From Verrucomicrobiaceae bacterium (lineage in GTDB: Bacteria; Verrucomicrobiota; Verrucomicrobiia; Verrucomicrobiales; Verrucomicrobiaceae): a stretch of DNA of 64,000 bases. Numbering within the stretch: the stretch's first letter is position 1; each line of letters begins with the position of its first letter. The notes beneath the pieces are model-generated. The model had not been told where the DNA came from and ran no database searches. It was given only the letters and a program-made list of their open reading frames with translations. Below are positions 1 to 8,004 of this stretch, one piece after another. The translations under genes and the position numbers were made by a program. Where the stretch lies: NCBI GenBank assembly GCA_027487315.1, contig JAIYDW010000244.1:1-64000 (forward strand), read 5' to 3'.

Positions 1-847
1 CATCACTTCTGCCGTTCACATCCGCCTTCGGCGATCCCACAAAAACATAGTCACTTGTGATGGCCACCGCGCTTCCAAATTCATCGCCATCTGCCACATC
101 CGCAGGCACCACATCCGTACTCACTGTCCCCCCTGGCACCATCCTCGAAAACGTCACCATCCCACAGCTCATCTTCCCCCCCACATCCCTGCTTGGCGAT
201 CCCACCACAAACTGCGCCCCCAAAAGTCCCATCACAGTGCCATAGCCGCAAAACTCCTGGCCTATCACCGGATTGAAAAACGTTCTCGTTTTTCCATCCA
301 CACACGACATGCATCTCACGATGCCTTGAAAAGCATATTGATCGAACACCGGATTCTCCGCCACCCATCCGGTCGGCATTCCCACCAAAAGAGTATCCCC
401 ATCCACCGCAAGGCTTCCAATGCTCGCTGCATTGATCGCCTGCCCCTGATCAAAAGCTTGCGTCCATACCCTCGCCCCAGTCGACAACTCGAAAGCGTGA
501 ACACGATTCGCCGCTTCGACAATAAAAACCCGACTCCCATTCACCGCAATCAATCCACCAAATCCCCCGCTCACCATAGGCTTCGGCGAACGCAACCGGC
601 GCAGATACTTGCCCGTCACAGCACTGAACACCTGCACCTCTCCCGCCGCCCCAGCTCCACTGTAGGTCGCACTCGGTATTCCAACCACAATGTAGCTTTC
701 GCTCACCGCGACCGATTGTTTGCTGCCCGAAATGGACGACGTTCCTGAAGGAAACGTCAACTCTGACGACATGCCCGTCGTCGCATAAACGGCTGCCGTC
801 TGAATCCAAGACAAACCCAAAACAAGCCCAAGAAGATGTCGTTTCAT
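1..847 (-). CDS. Secreted FG-GAP-like beta-propeller protein, 3' part cut off by window edge
   Basis: An open frame runs on the minus strand from an ATG at 845-847 to the window edge without a stop, about 282 residues. The N-terminus is a signal peptide (MKRHLLGLVLGLSWIQTAAVYA). After it come repeated blades of the type SVAVSESYIVVGIPS, GFGGLIAVNGSRVFIVEAA, SIGSLAVDGDTLLVGMP, FGSAVAITSDYVFVGSP. These are the hydrophobic strand plus V-G-x-P ending seen in FG-GAP/integrin-alpha-like propellers. A secreted or surface protein is therefore likely; no enzyme motif is visible. The stop lies outside the window. A palindromic site at 909-938 sits about 60 bases upstream of the start. The frame and the repeats are seen directly; the fold is an inference from the repeat pattern. 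Confidence 0.75.
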   Translation of the reverse strand, partial: MKRHLLGLVLGLSWIQTAAVYATTGMSSELTFPSGTSSISGSKQSVAVSESYIVVGIPSATYSGAGAAGEVQVFSAVTGKYLRRLRSPKPMVSGGFGGLIAVNGSRVFIVEAANRVHAFELSTGARVWTQAFDQGQAINAASIGSLAVDGDTLLVGMPTGWVAENPVFDQYAFQGIVRCMSCVDGKTRTFFNPVIGQEFCGYGTVMGLLGAQFVVGSPSRDVGGKMSCGMVTFSRMVPGGTVSTDVVPADVADGDEFGSAVAITSDYVFVGSPKADVNGRSD

Positions 848-1302
848 AATCAAAAGCGGAACCCGCCCCGCACGTTCTGACTCTCCCTCATCCTCTCTTC
901 CCAACCAATCCGCCTATAGTCCTAGGACTTTAGGCGGAGACGCCCCCTGCTCCCCGTCACCAGCCAACCAAGCTGCTCGTGCTCTCTCGCCAGAGGCAAA
1001 AAGGCAACGGCAACATCCCGTTCGTGGATGACAGACCACCCTCGGGTTCTCGACACACTTCCTGATCACCTTTCCGCTCAAGCCTCGGGCCTGCAGTTCG
1101 TCACGGGTGTGTGCGGTTAGATTCATCGAATGCGAAAGGGGCAATGATTGATGCCGCCTACCTCAAGGTGGGCTCCAAGTTGCAACGGCACCCCAAGACT
1201 GTCATCCCATCGCCATGCCCACAATCCGACTAAAGACCTAGCCTGATCGATTCAATCAAACCGCCGTCGGAGGCTCGTGCCCCAGATCGGTTGAGCCTCG
1301 AT
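848..1302. other. 455-base intergenic stretch with a palindrome and possible transposase scrap
   Basis: No convincing gene. It holds the 28/30 palindrome at 909-938 and a related half-site around 1226-1240 (TCCGACTAAAGACCTAG). On the plus strand from 1144 a short frame reads MIDAAYLKV and then loses any resemblance. That string recalls the catalytic region of IS5-type transposases, but it is too short to call. A minus-strand frame at 914-1144 has no recognisable content. Confidence 0.5.
909..938. promoter_or_regulatory. 30-base near-perfect palindrome centred on CCTAGG (operator-like)
   Basis: The arms TCCGCCTATAGT and ACTTTAGGCGGA flank the centre CCTAGG (921-926). Twenty-eight of 30 positions are self-complementary; only one mirrored base pair mismatches. 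With no loop at the centre it looks like a dimer-binding site, not a terminator. It lies 62-91 bases before the start codon of the propeller gene at 847. Related CCTAGGAC sites stand before the kinase (2655) and DUF4870 (3550) genes. Confidence 0.6.
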
Positions 1303-2655
1303 TCAAATGTGCTCGCCCAGTGTCAGACTCGACAAATCGTCCGCATTTGTCTCAAAAACAGGCAACACCACCGTAAAAGTCGTCCCCTGTCCCGCCGCTG
1401 ATACCAGCGTGATGCTGCCGCCATGAAACTCAACACACCGCTTCACAATCACCAATCCCAACCCCGTTCCCGGAATGTCCCCCACATTTGAAGCTCGATT
1501 GAACGACTCAAACAGGTGCTCTTGATCCTTCTCAGGAATCCCAATCCCGCGATCAGCAATGGAACAAATCGCACTGACTCCCTTGCGCTCGATTCTAACA
1601 GTCACTCGTTCCCCAGTGGGTGAATACTTCACCGCATTGGAAATGAGATTTCCCAAGATGTGCCGAATCAAGGCTTCATCTCCAACTGCCCCATCCAACT
1701 CACCTTCGGTCTCGATATAAATTGGGCATCGGCTTTCAGAAATGGATTGCTGTTCATCGACGATCTTTTGAATGAGCCCCACCAAGTTCAAAGGCATCGG
1801 CTTGAATCCTAACTTCCCAGCTTCGACACGCCCAAGTAACAACACATGCTCCATCAGGCTCGCCATATTCCGCGTCGCCGAATAGATATCGTCACAGAGT
1901 TCCCGCCTCTTGTCCGCAGACAGCTTCTCGTCGTAATGTCGGATAACCTCCACCGCAGACATCGTCACTCCAAGAGGTGTCCGAAATTCATGACTCACCA
2001 TCCCCACAAATCGACTCTTCAACTCACCCAATTCACGCTCTGCCAGCAACGCCTCGTTTAACTCCTTCCGCGCAGCCTCCAACTCGGCCGTGCGCAATGC
2101 CACCCTCTCCTCCAAAGTGTGATTAAGCGTCAGCATCGCCTCTTCCGCCCGCTTCGTTTCCGTAATGTCATTGTGAACGGTCACCACCTCCAACACCCGA
2201 CCTTCAACGTCTTTGACGGGATACAAGACCCCCCCAATCCATCGGGTCTGAGGCGGATCCGTATTCACAGGGAACGGCACCGGCGGCACATCCACAGTCT
2301 GACCCTCATCAAACGCTAACCGAATCAAATTCACCGCTCCTGTCTTAATCAAATCAGGGTCTTTCAATGGATTGAATGCCAACCCCTGTTCTTCTGTCAG
2401 GTGAAACAGTTTACGCCATCAAGCATTCACCCTCTTGGTCTGCCCGTCCGGTCTGAAAATCTGCACACTCAGTGGACTCTGTTCAAACAACAACCGCCAC
2501 CGTGTCTCACTCGCATGCGCCGCTTCACTCGCTACCCTGCTCTCTTGAAGTACCTCCTCACGCATGCGTCTTTCCCGCCCCCTAAAATACATCGACGACG
2601 CAACAAAGCCGCAGCCTAGTGCCGCCAAACTTGTAGCGAGAAAATGCACTTCCAT
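1303..2655 (-). pseudogene. Membrane PAS-containing sensor histidine kinase interrupted by one in-frame TGA
   Basis: Two frames at 2419-2655 and 1303-2382 are in the same phase and are separated only by a TGA at 2419-2421 (codon 79). Read through, they give one normal hybrid histidine kinase of about 450 residues. It has an N-terminal membrane segment (residues 4-24), a PAS domain that spans the stop (VNA-stop-WRKLF), a PAC segment, and a coiled coil. Then come a HisKA domain (SHEFRTPLG, phospho-His near codon 222) and an ATPase domain with N box (HILGNLISNAVKY), DRGIGIP and GTGLGLVIVKR. It would autophosphorylate and pass phosphate to a response regulator, but no regulator gene is nearby. 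All catalytic boxes are intact, so the stop is recent, is a sequencing error, or is read through. The start at 2655 precedes the membrane segment; a CCTAGGAC site lies about 50 bases upstream. Confidence 0.8.
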
Positions 2656-2704
2656 CCGCTAAGCCATTCAACACCCAGCAGAAAAACGCAAACCCAAAAA
2701 TAAC

Positions 2705-2728
2705 GGACTCCCTAGGACCGATTCCATC
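2705..2728. promoter_or_regulatory. CCTAGGAC site upstream of the histidine kinase gene
   Basis: GGACTCCCTAGGACCGATTC shares the CCTAGGAC core with the sites at 909-938 and 3628-3657, but its outer arms are poorly symmetric. It lies 50-73 bases before the kinase start at 2655. A shared transcription factor is inferred only. Confidence 0.3.
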
Positions 2729-2753
2729 CAGGAAAATGCCTCATCACACCGGC

Positions 2754-2787
2754 AAAAAACGCACAAAGCCAATTCAGGCTTTGTGCG
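2754..2787 (-). terminator. Intrinsic terminator of the small secreted Sm-like gene
   Basis: On the minus strand an 11-base stem CGCACAAAGCC / GGCTTTGTGCG (2760-2787) closes a 6-base loop and is followed at once by TTTTTT (2754-2759). This is a textbook Rho-independent terminator, 33 bases past the stop of the gene at 2821-3117. Confidence 0.88.
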
Positions 2788-2820
2788 CTCCCAATGGGAC
2801 AGTCACACGGTTCCATTCGT

Positions 2821-3117
2821 CTATTTTTGAGCCGCTGAGCGCACGATCACTGAACTGATGTCATCCAGCACCACCACCGCTTCAAACAACTCCTGCCCCA
2901 CCAACTCCGAGAGGTGGAGGATCGATGCGCTGACCTGAGCCACTTTGCCCTTGATCGTCTCACCTGACTCCAGTCGCAACTCGACCACCTGTCCTACCTG
3001 TCGTTGCAGCACCGCTTCAATCGTATCGTTGGCCTTGTATCCAAGCCCGATCGAAGGAGCCGCACAAGCCATGTTGCATACCACGACGGTCACAAAGAGA
3101 ATGAGAAATGTTTTCAT
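2821..3117 (-). CDS. Small secreted protein with Sm-like core
   Basis: A 98-residue protein with a clear signal peptide (MKTFLILFVTVVVCNMACAA). The mature part has the strand pattern VGQVVELRLESGETIKG, VAQVSASILHLSEL, EAVVVLDDISSVIV. This resembles the five-stranded LSm/Hfq-type barrel (strand, glycine turn, strand, G-x-V, and a final I-x-x-V strand). That fold is normally cytoplasmic, so an exported version would be unusual; the assignment is inferred from pattern only. The gene has its own intrinsic terminator just downstream and is followed in the same direction by the kinase gene. No function is claimed. Confidence 0.7.
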   Translation of the reverse strand: MKTFLILFVTVVVCNMACAAPSIGLGYKANDTIEAVLQRQVGQVVELRLESGETIKGKVAQVSASILHLSELVGQELFEAVVVLDDISSVIVRSAAQK

Positions 3118-3151
3118 AGTTGGATTGAGTTAGAGATTCAGCCGGCACTTC

Positions 3152-3550
3152 TTATTTGATCAGACGGAGATTGCCAGGATACCGCAACAGCCACCCTTGC
3201 TGCGCCTTCAAAGCTCCAATCATTACCAGAACCAGCATCGCAAAGCTCAGCACACTGGTGCCGATACTCACTACTGTCGCCAAAGCCATCGACCCTAGCA
3301 GTCCGCTGATGAATCCGATTGGAAACAGGACAATCAAAAGCGTGATCCCCATGTTGAGCGCCTCCTTGCCATGCGCATCCACAGCAGGACTCGCTTTTCG
3401 TTTCAAGGGCCAGACGATCAATGGAATCAAATGGGCCAGAAGCACAAAAGTCCGTTCCTTGTCTATGGACATGTCTCCTTGGCCAAAGGCTGGAGCAGCT
3501 TCAATACGAATGGGAAGGCGATTACTAGGGTCAAGTGTTTCAGTTTTCAT
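3152..3550 (-). CDS. DUF4870-like membrane protein
   Basis: A protein of about 132 residues. An N-terminal cytosolic stretch is followed by DKERTFVLLAHLIPLIVWPLKRK, then PAVDAHGKEALNMGITLLIVL, a glycine-rich hydrophobic segment and a last membrane segment before GWLLRYPGNLRLIK. The order (hydrophobic segment, acidic/H-x-K-E-A-L-N motif, paired membrane segments) is that of DUF4870 (Tic20-like) small membrane proteins of unknown function. A frame extends upstream to a TTG at 3619, but the ATG at 3550 starts a protein of normal family length. The extension would run through the sequence between the gene and the palindrome at 3628-3657. No Shine-Dalgarno sequence is evident. Confidence 0.75.
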   Translation of the reverse strand: MKTETLDPSNRLPIRIEAAPAFGQGDMSIDKERTFVLLAHLIPLIVWPLKRKASPAVDAHGKEALNMGITLLIVLFPIGFISGLLGSMALATVVSIGTSVLSFAMLVLVMIGALKAQQGWLLRYPGNLRLIK

Positions 3551-3627
3551 ATGGGATTCAAATATCGTGTTGATGATGTCATTCAGGATGACGCCACCAT
3601 CATGAACCCCTCGTCCCAAACCCGCTA

Positions 3628-3657
3628 TCGGACCTCCGTCCTAGGACCAAAGTCGGA
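3628..3657. promoter_or_regulatory. CCTAGG-centred imperfect palindrome upstream of the DUF4870 gene
   Basis: Centre CCTAGG at 3640-3645; left arm TCGGACCTCCGT, right arm ACCAAAGTCGGA; 8 of 12 arm positions pair. The right arm ends in GTCGGA, like the GGCGGA end of the site at 909-938. It sits between the stop of the MBL gene (3661) and the DUF4870 start (3550), about 80-110 bases upstream of the latter. Confidence 0.45.
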
Positions 3658-3660
3658 GCC

Positions 3661-4560
3661 CTACCCAATCGAGTTCAGATCGGAACTCGCCCAACCTCTC
3701 AACCCATCCGCGCACATCGACGTGCCATTCACCGCCTGGTATCGACCCCAAATCTCAATTGAATCACCTCCCAAAAGGCAACGCTCTCTCTCACTCATTT
3801 CAAATCGCGCTCGCCACGCCTCCTCTTCCAAACCTAACACGTTCGAGCGCCGCGCCTCAGCCGCCACTTCCTTCACACGATCTTCATATCGCATCAAGTG
3901 CCCAAGTGGATCATCTATCACACCAAAGTGTGTCAGATACAGTCGACTAAACTCACGCTCTCTCAATCTCTTCACCGATTGCAGGTAGGGCTCGAGTTCA
4001 AATTGAGGCGGCGCCGCCGCTACCGACAGATAAGCAGATCCTTCCAACTTCACGCCCGCCACATCCCCAGTAAAACATACATCGTTGACCGCAAAAGCAT
4101 GATGATGCCTGGCGTGTCCCGGCGTCTCAATGGCGACGATTCGCTCATCTCCAAATGCAATTTCCTCCCCATCTCGAAGCGCAGTCACCCTCTCCTGCGG
4201 CGCCGGCATCACTTCCCCCCATAAGGAATCAAACGCCGCCCCATAGACCTGCCTCGCCCCGTCGATCAGTCGACTGGGTTCCACCAAATGCCTCTCCGCC
4301 CGCGGATGACAGAACACCTGGGCACCCTGATTCGCCCACCACCCAGCTGCACCCGCATGATCCAAATGCACATGCGTCACGAAAACCTTTTTCACCCTTT
4401 CCAAAACCACGCCACACTCAAGGACCCCCTCACAAAGCCGCTCCAACGTACTTCCAGGCCCTGTCTCGATCAGTGCAATCTCATCTCGACTCTCCAAAAG
4501 ATACGCCGCAATCACTCCCGGCACTCCTTGGAATCTCAAATCAATCGTGTGGACCTTCAT
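3661..4560 (-). CDS. MBL-fold metallo-hydrolase
   Basis: 299 residues with the metallo-beta-lactamase superfamily motifs. These are THVHLDHAG near residue 62 (HxHxDH, the zinc-binding core), GHARHHHAF near residue 150 (third metal His), the bridging Asp in CFTGDVAG, and a late His in LYLTHFG. The family includes glyoxalase II, lactonases and other hydrolases; nothing here decides the substrate. No signal peptide is present, so it is cytosolic. The start is supported by GGAG eight bases before the ATG. It stands alone between lptD and the DUF4870 gene, with about 200 bases upstream containing no other gene. Confidence 0.9.
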   Translation of the reverse strand: MKVHTIDLRFQGVPGVIAAYLLESRDEIALIETGPGSTLERLCEGVLECGVVLERVKKVFVTHVHLDHAGAAGWWANQGAQVFCHPRAERHLVEPSRLIDGARQVYGAAFDSLWGEVMPAPQERVTALRDGEEIAFGDERIVAIETPGHARHHHAFAVNDVCFTGDVAGVKLEGSAYLSVAAAPPQFELEPYLQSVKRLREREFSRLYLTHFGVIDDPLGHLMRYEDRVKEVAAEARRSNVLGLEEEAWRARFEMSERERCLLGGDSIEIWGRYQAVNGTSMCADGLRGWASSDLNSIG

Positions 4561-4759
4561 TCACATATCTCCTTCGCCGCGAAAACGACCTTCTGTTCCT
4601 CCCAAAGCCACTTGAACTGGACCATTGAAACGGCACAAACAAAAAATGAATCACTACCCGTCGCCTTCCTCCATCCAACAACAATCAAGATGACTCACTC
4701 TCAAACGAGGGCCTCGCTCCGTTTCCCACCCCTCGATGGACTAGCCGGATACCTCTATC

Positions 4760-7240
4760 CTAGAACCGCCCACCACGACCCGTCGGATTCGGATCCATGT
4801 CCAAAGGAACCGTAACCTGTGGGAAATCCTTCAGTGTCAGCGAGAACAGCAATCCAAAATCACTCACACCGTTTCGGTTGTCCCGAACCATTGCTCCAAT
4901 CGAAGCCGACCAACTGCTCAAATCGCGATGCACCGAATAGCTTTGAAACTCAAGCGTGCTGTCGTCCATTTCATACACATGGTTCATCGAAAAACCCCAG
5001 TTCTCGTTCACACGCGTGTAGATCCGCGAGAACACCAAACTGCTGTCCTGAAAGAGAGGGTGTTCATTCATGAACTGTTGCCCAAGAGTCAAAGAAACCC
5101 GCTTCGTCGGCAACCACGTAAATCCGTAGTTCGCCTCAGTGAAGTTGTCATCACCACCGCCAATCGGAAGTTGTGTGTCAGCCCACAAACTGATCCAAGG
5201 AACAGGCCGCCAGAACAACTCGTTATACACATTGGATATATTCCGATCAAACTCAGGATCCTCGAAGAAGAGATCCGCATAAGTGTTCAACCCTGCCCAG
5301 GTATAGGTTTGCACCGCCTGCTCGGTAGCCTCCCGGAACGTCCCGTTCTCAGCAGACTGATAGTCGCGTTTCGTTTGTAGCAAGTTCCGCATCCCCACTC
5401 GTGCCACATTCCAGGACCGCAAATCGTCAACTGCCGTATACAACGGCACATCCAGTGAACGGGGCCGCGTTGTCGGAGCCAACCGATCAATGGAAGGAAA
5501 ACCAACTGGCACATCAGCACTCAAATAGGAGTAGTTCATGTACGGTTGAAAAATATGACGCAGCCCGTCCAATCCAAGCGTCTTACTCTGAACATCATCC
5601 CACGTCTTGGTCAGCTTAAATGACACATCCATACCCGCGCTAAACAGCCCCTTCGTTCTGTTGGAAAAACCGTCTGCACCCTCAATATTGCTGTACTGGG
5701 TGACGCCCCCACCAATACGAGGCACCACATTCAACCATCCAAAAAACGTCTTTGGATACAGGAACTCGTGGTAACTGTGCAATCGGGTGAACCCAGGCTC
5801 TTCCAATCGACTCTTCAAGATAGCCAAGGCCTGCTGAACCTCGTTATTCGCCACAATGGACTGCGGATCAAGACCCAACACGCGCCGAAAGCCTGATTCA
5901 TTCGAAACCGATGCTGTCGTGGGAAGTCCAGATAGGGGATCAATCGCCTGGTCCTGCTTCAGGAATTCTTCACCATCTTTGATCAATTGCCTGGTTTGAT
6001 CGACTTCCACACTCCCAAACTTCTCCTGGTAAATGCCACCCGTCGTATTGCCCTGATAAAACAACCCTGTGTCAAAGATGGGTTGGCGAATGAAGTCGAA
6101 TGCCAATTCCGGCAGTCGGCTCGCGGTCCGATAGAAGTCATTCAACTGAAATCGAGTCATCAATGTTGCCACATACCGATCATCCGTATGCACCAACGAG
6201 ATCTGATTATCAGGCTCACGATTCGCACGAAACTCCTCGAAAAAGAAATCCTGATAAAAGAACTCATCGCTCATCTTGTTCAGGTCGATGTCCACATACC
6301 ACGTGCTCTCCTCAGGACCTGGCACGTAAATGCGATGCTGGAAGTTGACGCGATATCTTCCCGTATCCAACGACTGCCGCTCAAAAGCTTCTCCTGCTCC
6401 CCCAGTCTGAGTCAAAGTCGGGTCGCTATCCTGAGCGTAATAAAGCTTCAAAGTTCCGAAGTTCGCCTGATTGTCCCTATGGCGCATCGAGATCAAATCC
6501 ACACCACCAGCAACACCCCTCGAACTCCTCAGATCGAGCCGATACTTCGCCAGGGTATGGTCGCCATGAATGACCCCATATTGATTCAACAAGAAAGCTC
6601 CCCAGTTACTGCTCCAACCCGGTGTAAACGTGTATCCCACCTCGTCATCAAGTGGTTGGGAGATATACGGCAGCCAGAGAACAGGCGTGTTCCCCGCGTA
6701 AAGAGTCACCTGCTTCATCACAATCCGGTTCTCCGGATAAATCGTCATCTTCTTCGCCCGAACCTTGTAATTCGGATTCGCCACATCATGGGTCGTAAAG
6801 AAAGCGTTCTCTCCATCAATCCGCTCAATGAACTTCGTTTCGGTTTCAAACTTATCGGTCGAGTAAAGCACCGTCCCTGAGCCCTTCGCCATCGAACTGC
6901 GAATGTTGTTCCCCGTCAAATCGCCAGTCTTGATGTTGTAAACAATGCTGTCGCTCCGGTAAGTGATCCCCTCTTTCCACACCAGCACGTCTTCACGCGC
7001 CATCACATCGCCTGTGTTCGCGTTGTAATCCGCCCGACCCGCTTTGATCTCCGTCCCGCCGTATTCGATTTGCACATTCCCAGTGGCCGAGGCAATCCCC
7101 GTTACCGGATCAAAAGTCGTCTCAAGACCCTCAATGTTGATGTTACTGGTCAGGTTTTGAAGAAAATCCTGAGCGCCAACTGAGGCGCCAATCACCAAAA
7201 ACAAGGCCAGGAAAGGGAGGTGACGATGTGTGGAAGTCAT
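4760..7240 (-). CDS. lptD: LPS-assembly protein LptD
   Basis: 826 residues starting with a signal peptide (MTSTHRHLPFLALFLVIGASVGAQ). Residues about 30-170 form an OstA/LptA-like beta-jellyroll: repeated GNVQIEYGGTEIKAGRADYN, REDVLVWKEGITYRSDSIVYN and RAKKMTIYPEN elements. The rest is a long aromatic-rich beta-barrel with many YRLDLRSS- and GWSSNWGAF-like strands, ending in SDFGLLFSLTLKDFPQ. In Gram-negative bacteria LptD with LptE inserts lipopolysaccharide into the outer leaflet. LptE was not seen here. The length fits the family (about 750-900). Recognition rests on domain order and strand texture, not on a short motif. Between this gene and the EVE-domain gene upstream are about 190 non-coding bases that must hold the promoter. 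Confidence 0.85.
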   Translation of the reverse strand: MTSTHRHLPFLALFLVIGASVGAQDFLQNLTSNINIEGLETTFDPVTGIASATGNVQIEYGGTEIKAGRADYNANTGDVMAREDVLVWKEGITYRSDSIVYNIKTGDLTGNNIRSSMAKGSGTVLYSTDKFETETKFIERIDGENAFFTTHDVANPNYKVRAKKMTIYPENRIVMKQVTLYAGNTPVLWLPYISQPLDDEVGYTFTPGWSSNWGAFLLNQYGVIHGDHTLAKYRLDLRSSRGVAGGVDLISMRHRDNQANFGTLKLYYAQDSDPTLTQTGGAGEAFERQSLDTGRYRVNFQHRIYVPGPEESTWYVDIDLNKMSDEFFYQDFFFEEFRANREPDNQISLVHTDDRYVATLMTRFQLNDFYRTASRLPELAFDFIRQPIFDTGLFYQGNTTGGIYQEKFGSVEVDQTRQLIKDGEEFLKQDQAIDPLSGLPTTASVSNESGFRRVLGLDPQSIVANNEVQQALAILKSRLEEPGFTRLHSYHEFLYPKTFFGWLNVVPRIGGGVTQYSNIEGADGFSNRTKGLFSAGMDVSFKLTKTWDDVQSKTLGLDGLRHIFQPYMNYSYLSADVPVGFPSIDRLAPTTRPRSLDVPLYTAVDDLRSWNVARVGMRNLLQTKRDYQSAENGTFREATEQAVQTYTWAGLNTYADLFFEDPEFDRNISNVYNELFWRPVPWISLWADTQLPIGGGDDNFTEANYGFTWLPTKRVSLTLGQQFMNEHPLFQDSSLVFSRIYTRVNENWGFSMNHVYEMDDSTLEFQSYSVHRDLSSWSASIGAMVRDNRNGVSDFGLLFSLTLKDFPQVTVPLDMDPNPTGRGGRF

Positions 7241-7432
7241 GGATCGATTTTAAGAGAGATTCCACAGCTGACTGAGAGCACAAAATCAGCCGTGTACGAG
7301 GCAGTCCTCTTTATCAGATAGGCCACGGGTTGGCGGGTGACAAGGCAAAAGATGGGATACCTTGGCTCCCCAGGAACACTTTTCCGCCAACTCCCTACCC
7401 AAGCGGAATCCGAACCCGTTTCGACCCCTTTT

Positions 7433-7903
7433 TCACCCCAAACACCCTCCTAAAGCGCAAATCCGCTCAAAATGCCTCGATTCAACCGGGGTGATGGAAA
7501 GGCGATTTCCCCGGCGCAAAATCAGCATTTCCGCCAACCTTGGATCCCCCTTCAACTCTTCCAGACTCACAAAACTCGGGAAATCCGCCTCCCAAGTCAC
7601 CTCCACCATCAGCCAACGTGGGTCGTTCGGCAGACTCTTGGGATCGAAATAGTCTGATTCAGAATCAAATTGTGTCGGGTCCGGATACGCCGCTTTCGAA
7701 ACCTTCACCAACCCCGCAATGCCCGGCACCGCCGTATTCGAATGGTAGAACAACCCAAGATCACCCACCTTCATCCCATCTCTCATGTAATTCCTCGCCT
7801 GATAATTCCGCACCCCATTCCAAGGCTCCGTCTTCTTCTTGCGCTTCTTCAGGTCGTCAAAAGAAAACTCATCGGGCTCGGATTTGAATAACCAGTAATT
7901 CAT
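7433..7903 (-). CDS. EVE domain protein
   Basis: A 156-residue single-domain protein. It shows the EVE hallmarks: MNYWLFKSEPDEFSFDDL at the start, then WNGVRNYQARNYMRDGMKVGDLGLFYHSN, GIAGLVKVSKAAYPDPTQFD, and RWLMVEVTWEADFP with LEELKGDPRLAEMLILRRGNRLSITPV. EVE domains are PUA-like folds that bind modified nucleobases (the human homologue is thymocyte nuclear protein 1). The cellular role of the bacterial stand-alone form is not settled. The length is typical. It is divergent from the MFS gene that begins about 100 bases away and is not linked to a restriction system in this window. Confidence 0.92.
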   Translation of the reverse strand: MNYWLFKSEPDEFSFDDLKKRKKKTEPWNGVRNYQARNYMRDGMKVGDLGLFYHSNTAVPGIAGLVKVSKAAYPDPTQFDSESDYFDPKSLPNDPRWLMVEVTWEADFPSFVSLEELKGDPRLAEMLILRRGNRLSITPVESRHFERICALGGCLG

Positions 7904-8004
7904 GTCCGCAAATGACGCCGAGGATTCCCTATGTCAATCTCAGGGAACCTCACTTCCACTTCTGAAGGTTGATTTTTGCTCTCCTTCGCTCCCTTTTGCT
8001 CCCA

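Noticed and set aside
1144-1232. IS5-type transposase remnant (MIDAAYLKV)
   Set aside because: Only about nine residues resemble the family, with nothing before or after; too short to call.
2419-2421. Selenocysteine codon in the kinase
   Set aside because: The PAS position has no reason to use selenocysteine, and no SECIS-like hairpin was apparent just downstream; a nonsense mutation or error is simpler.
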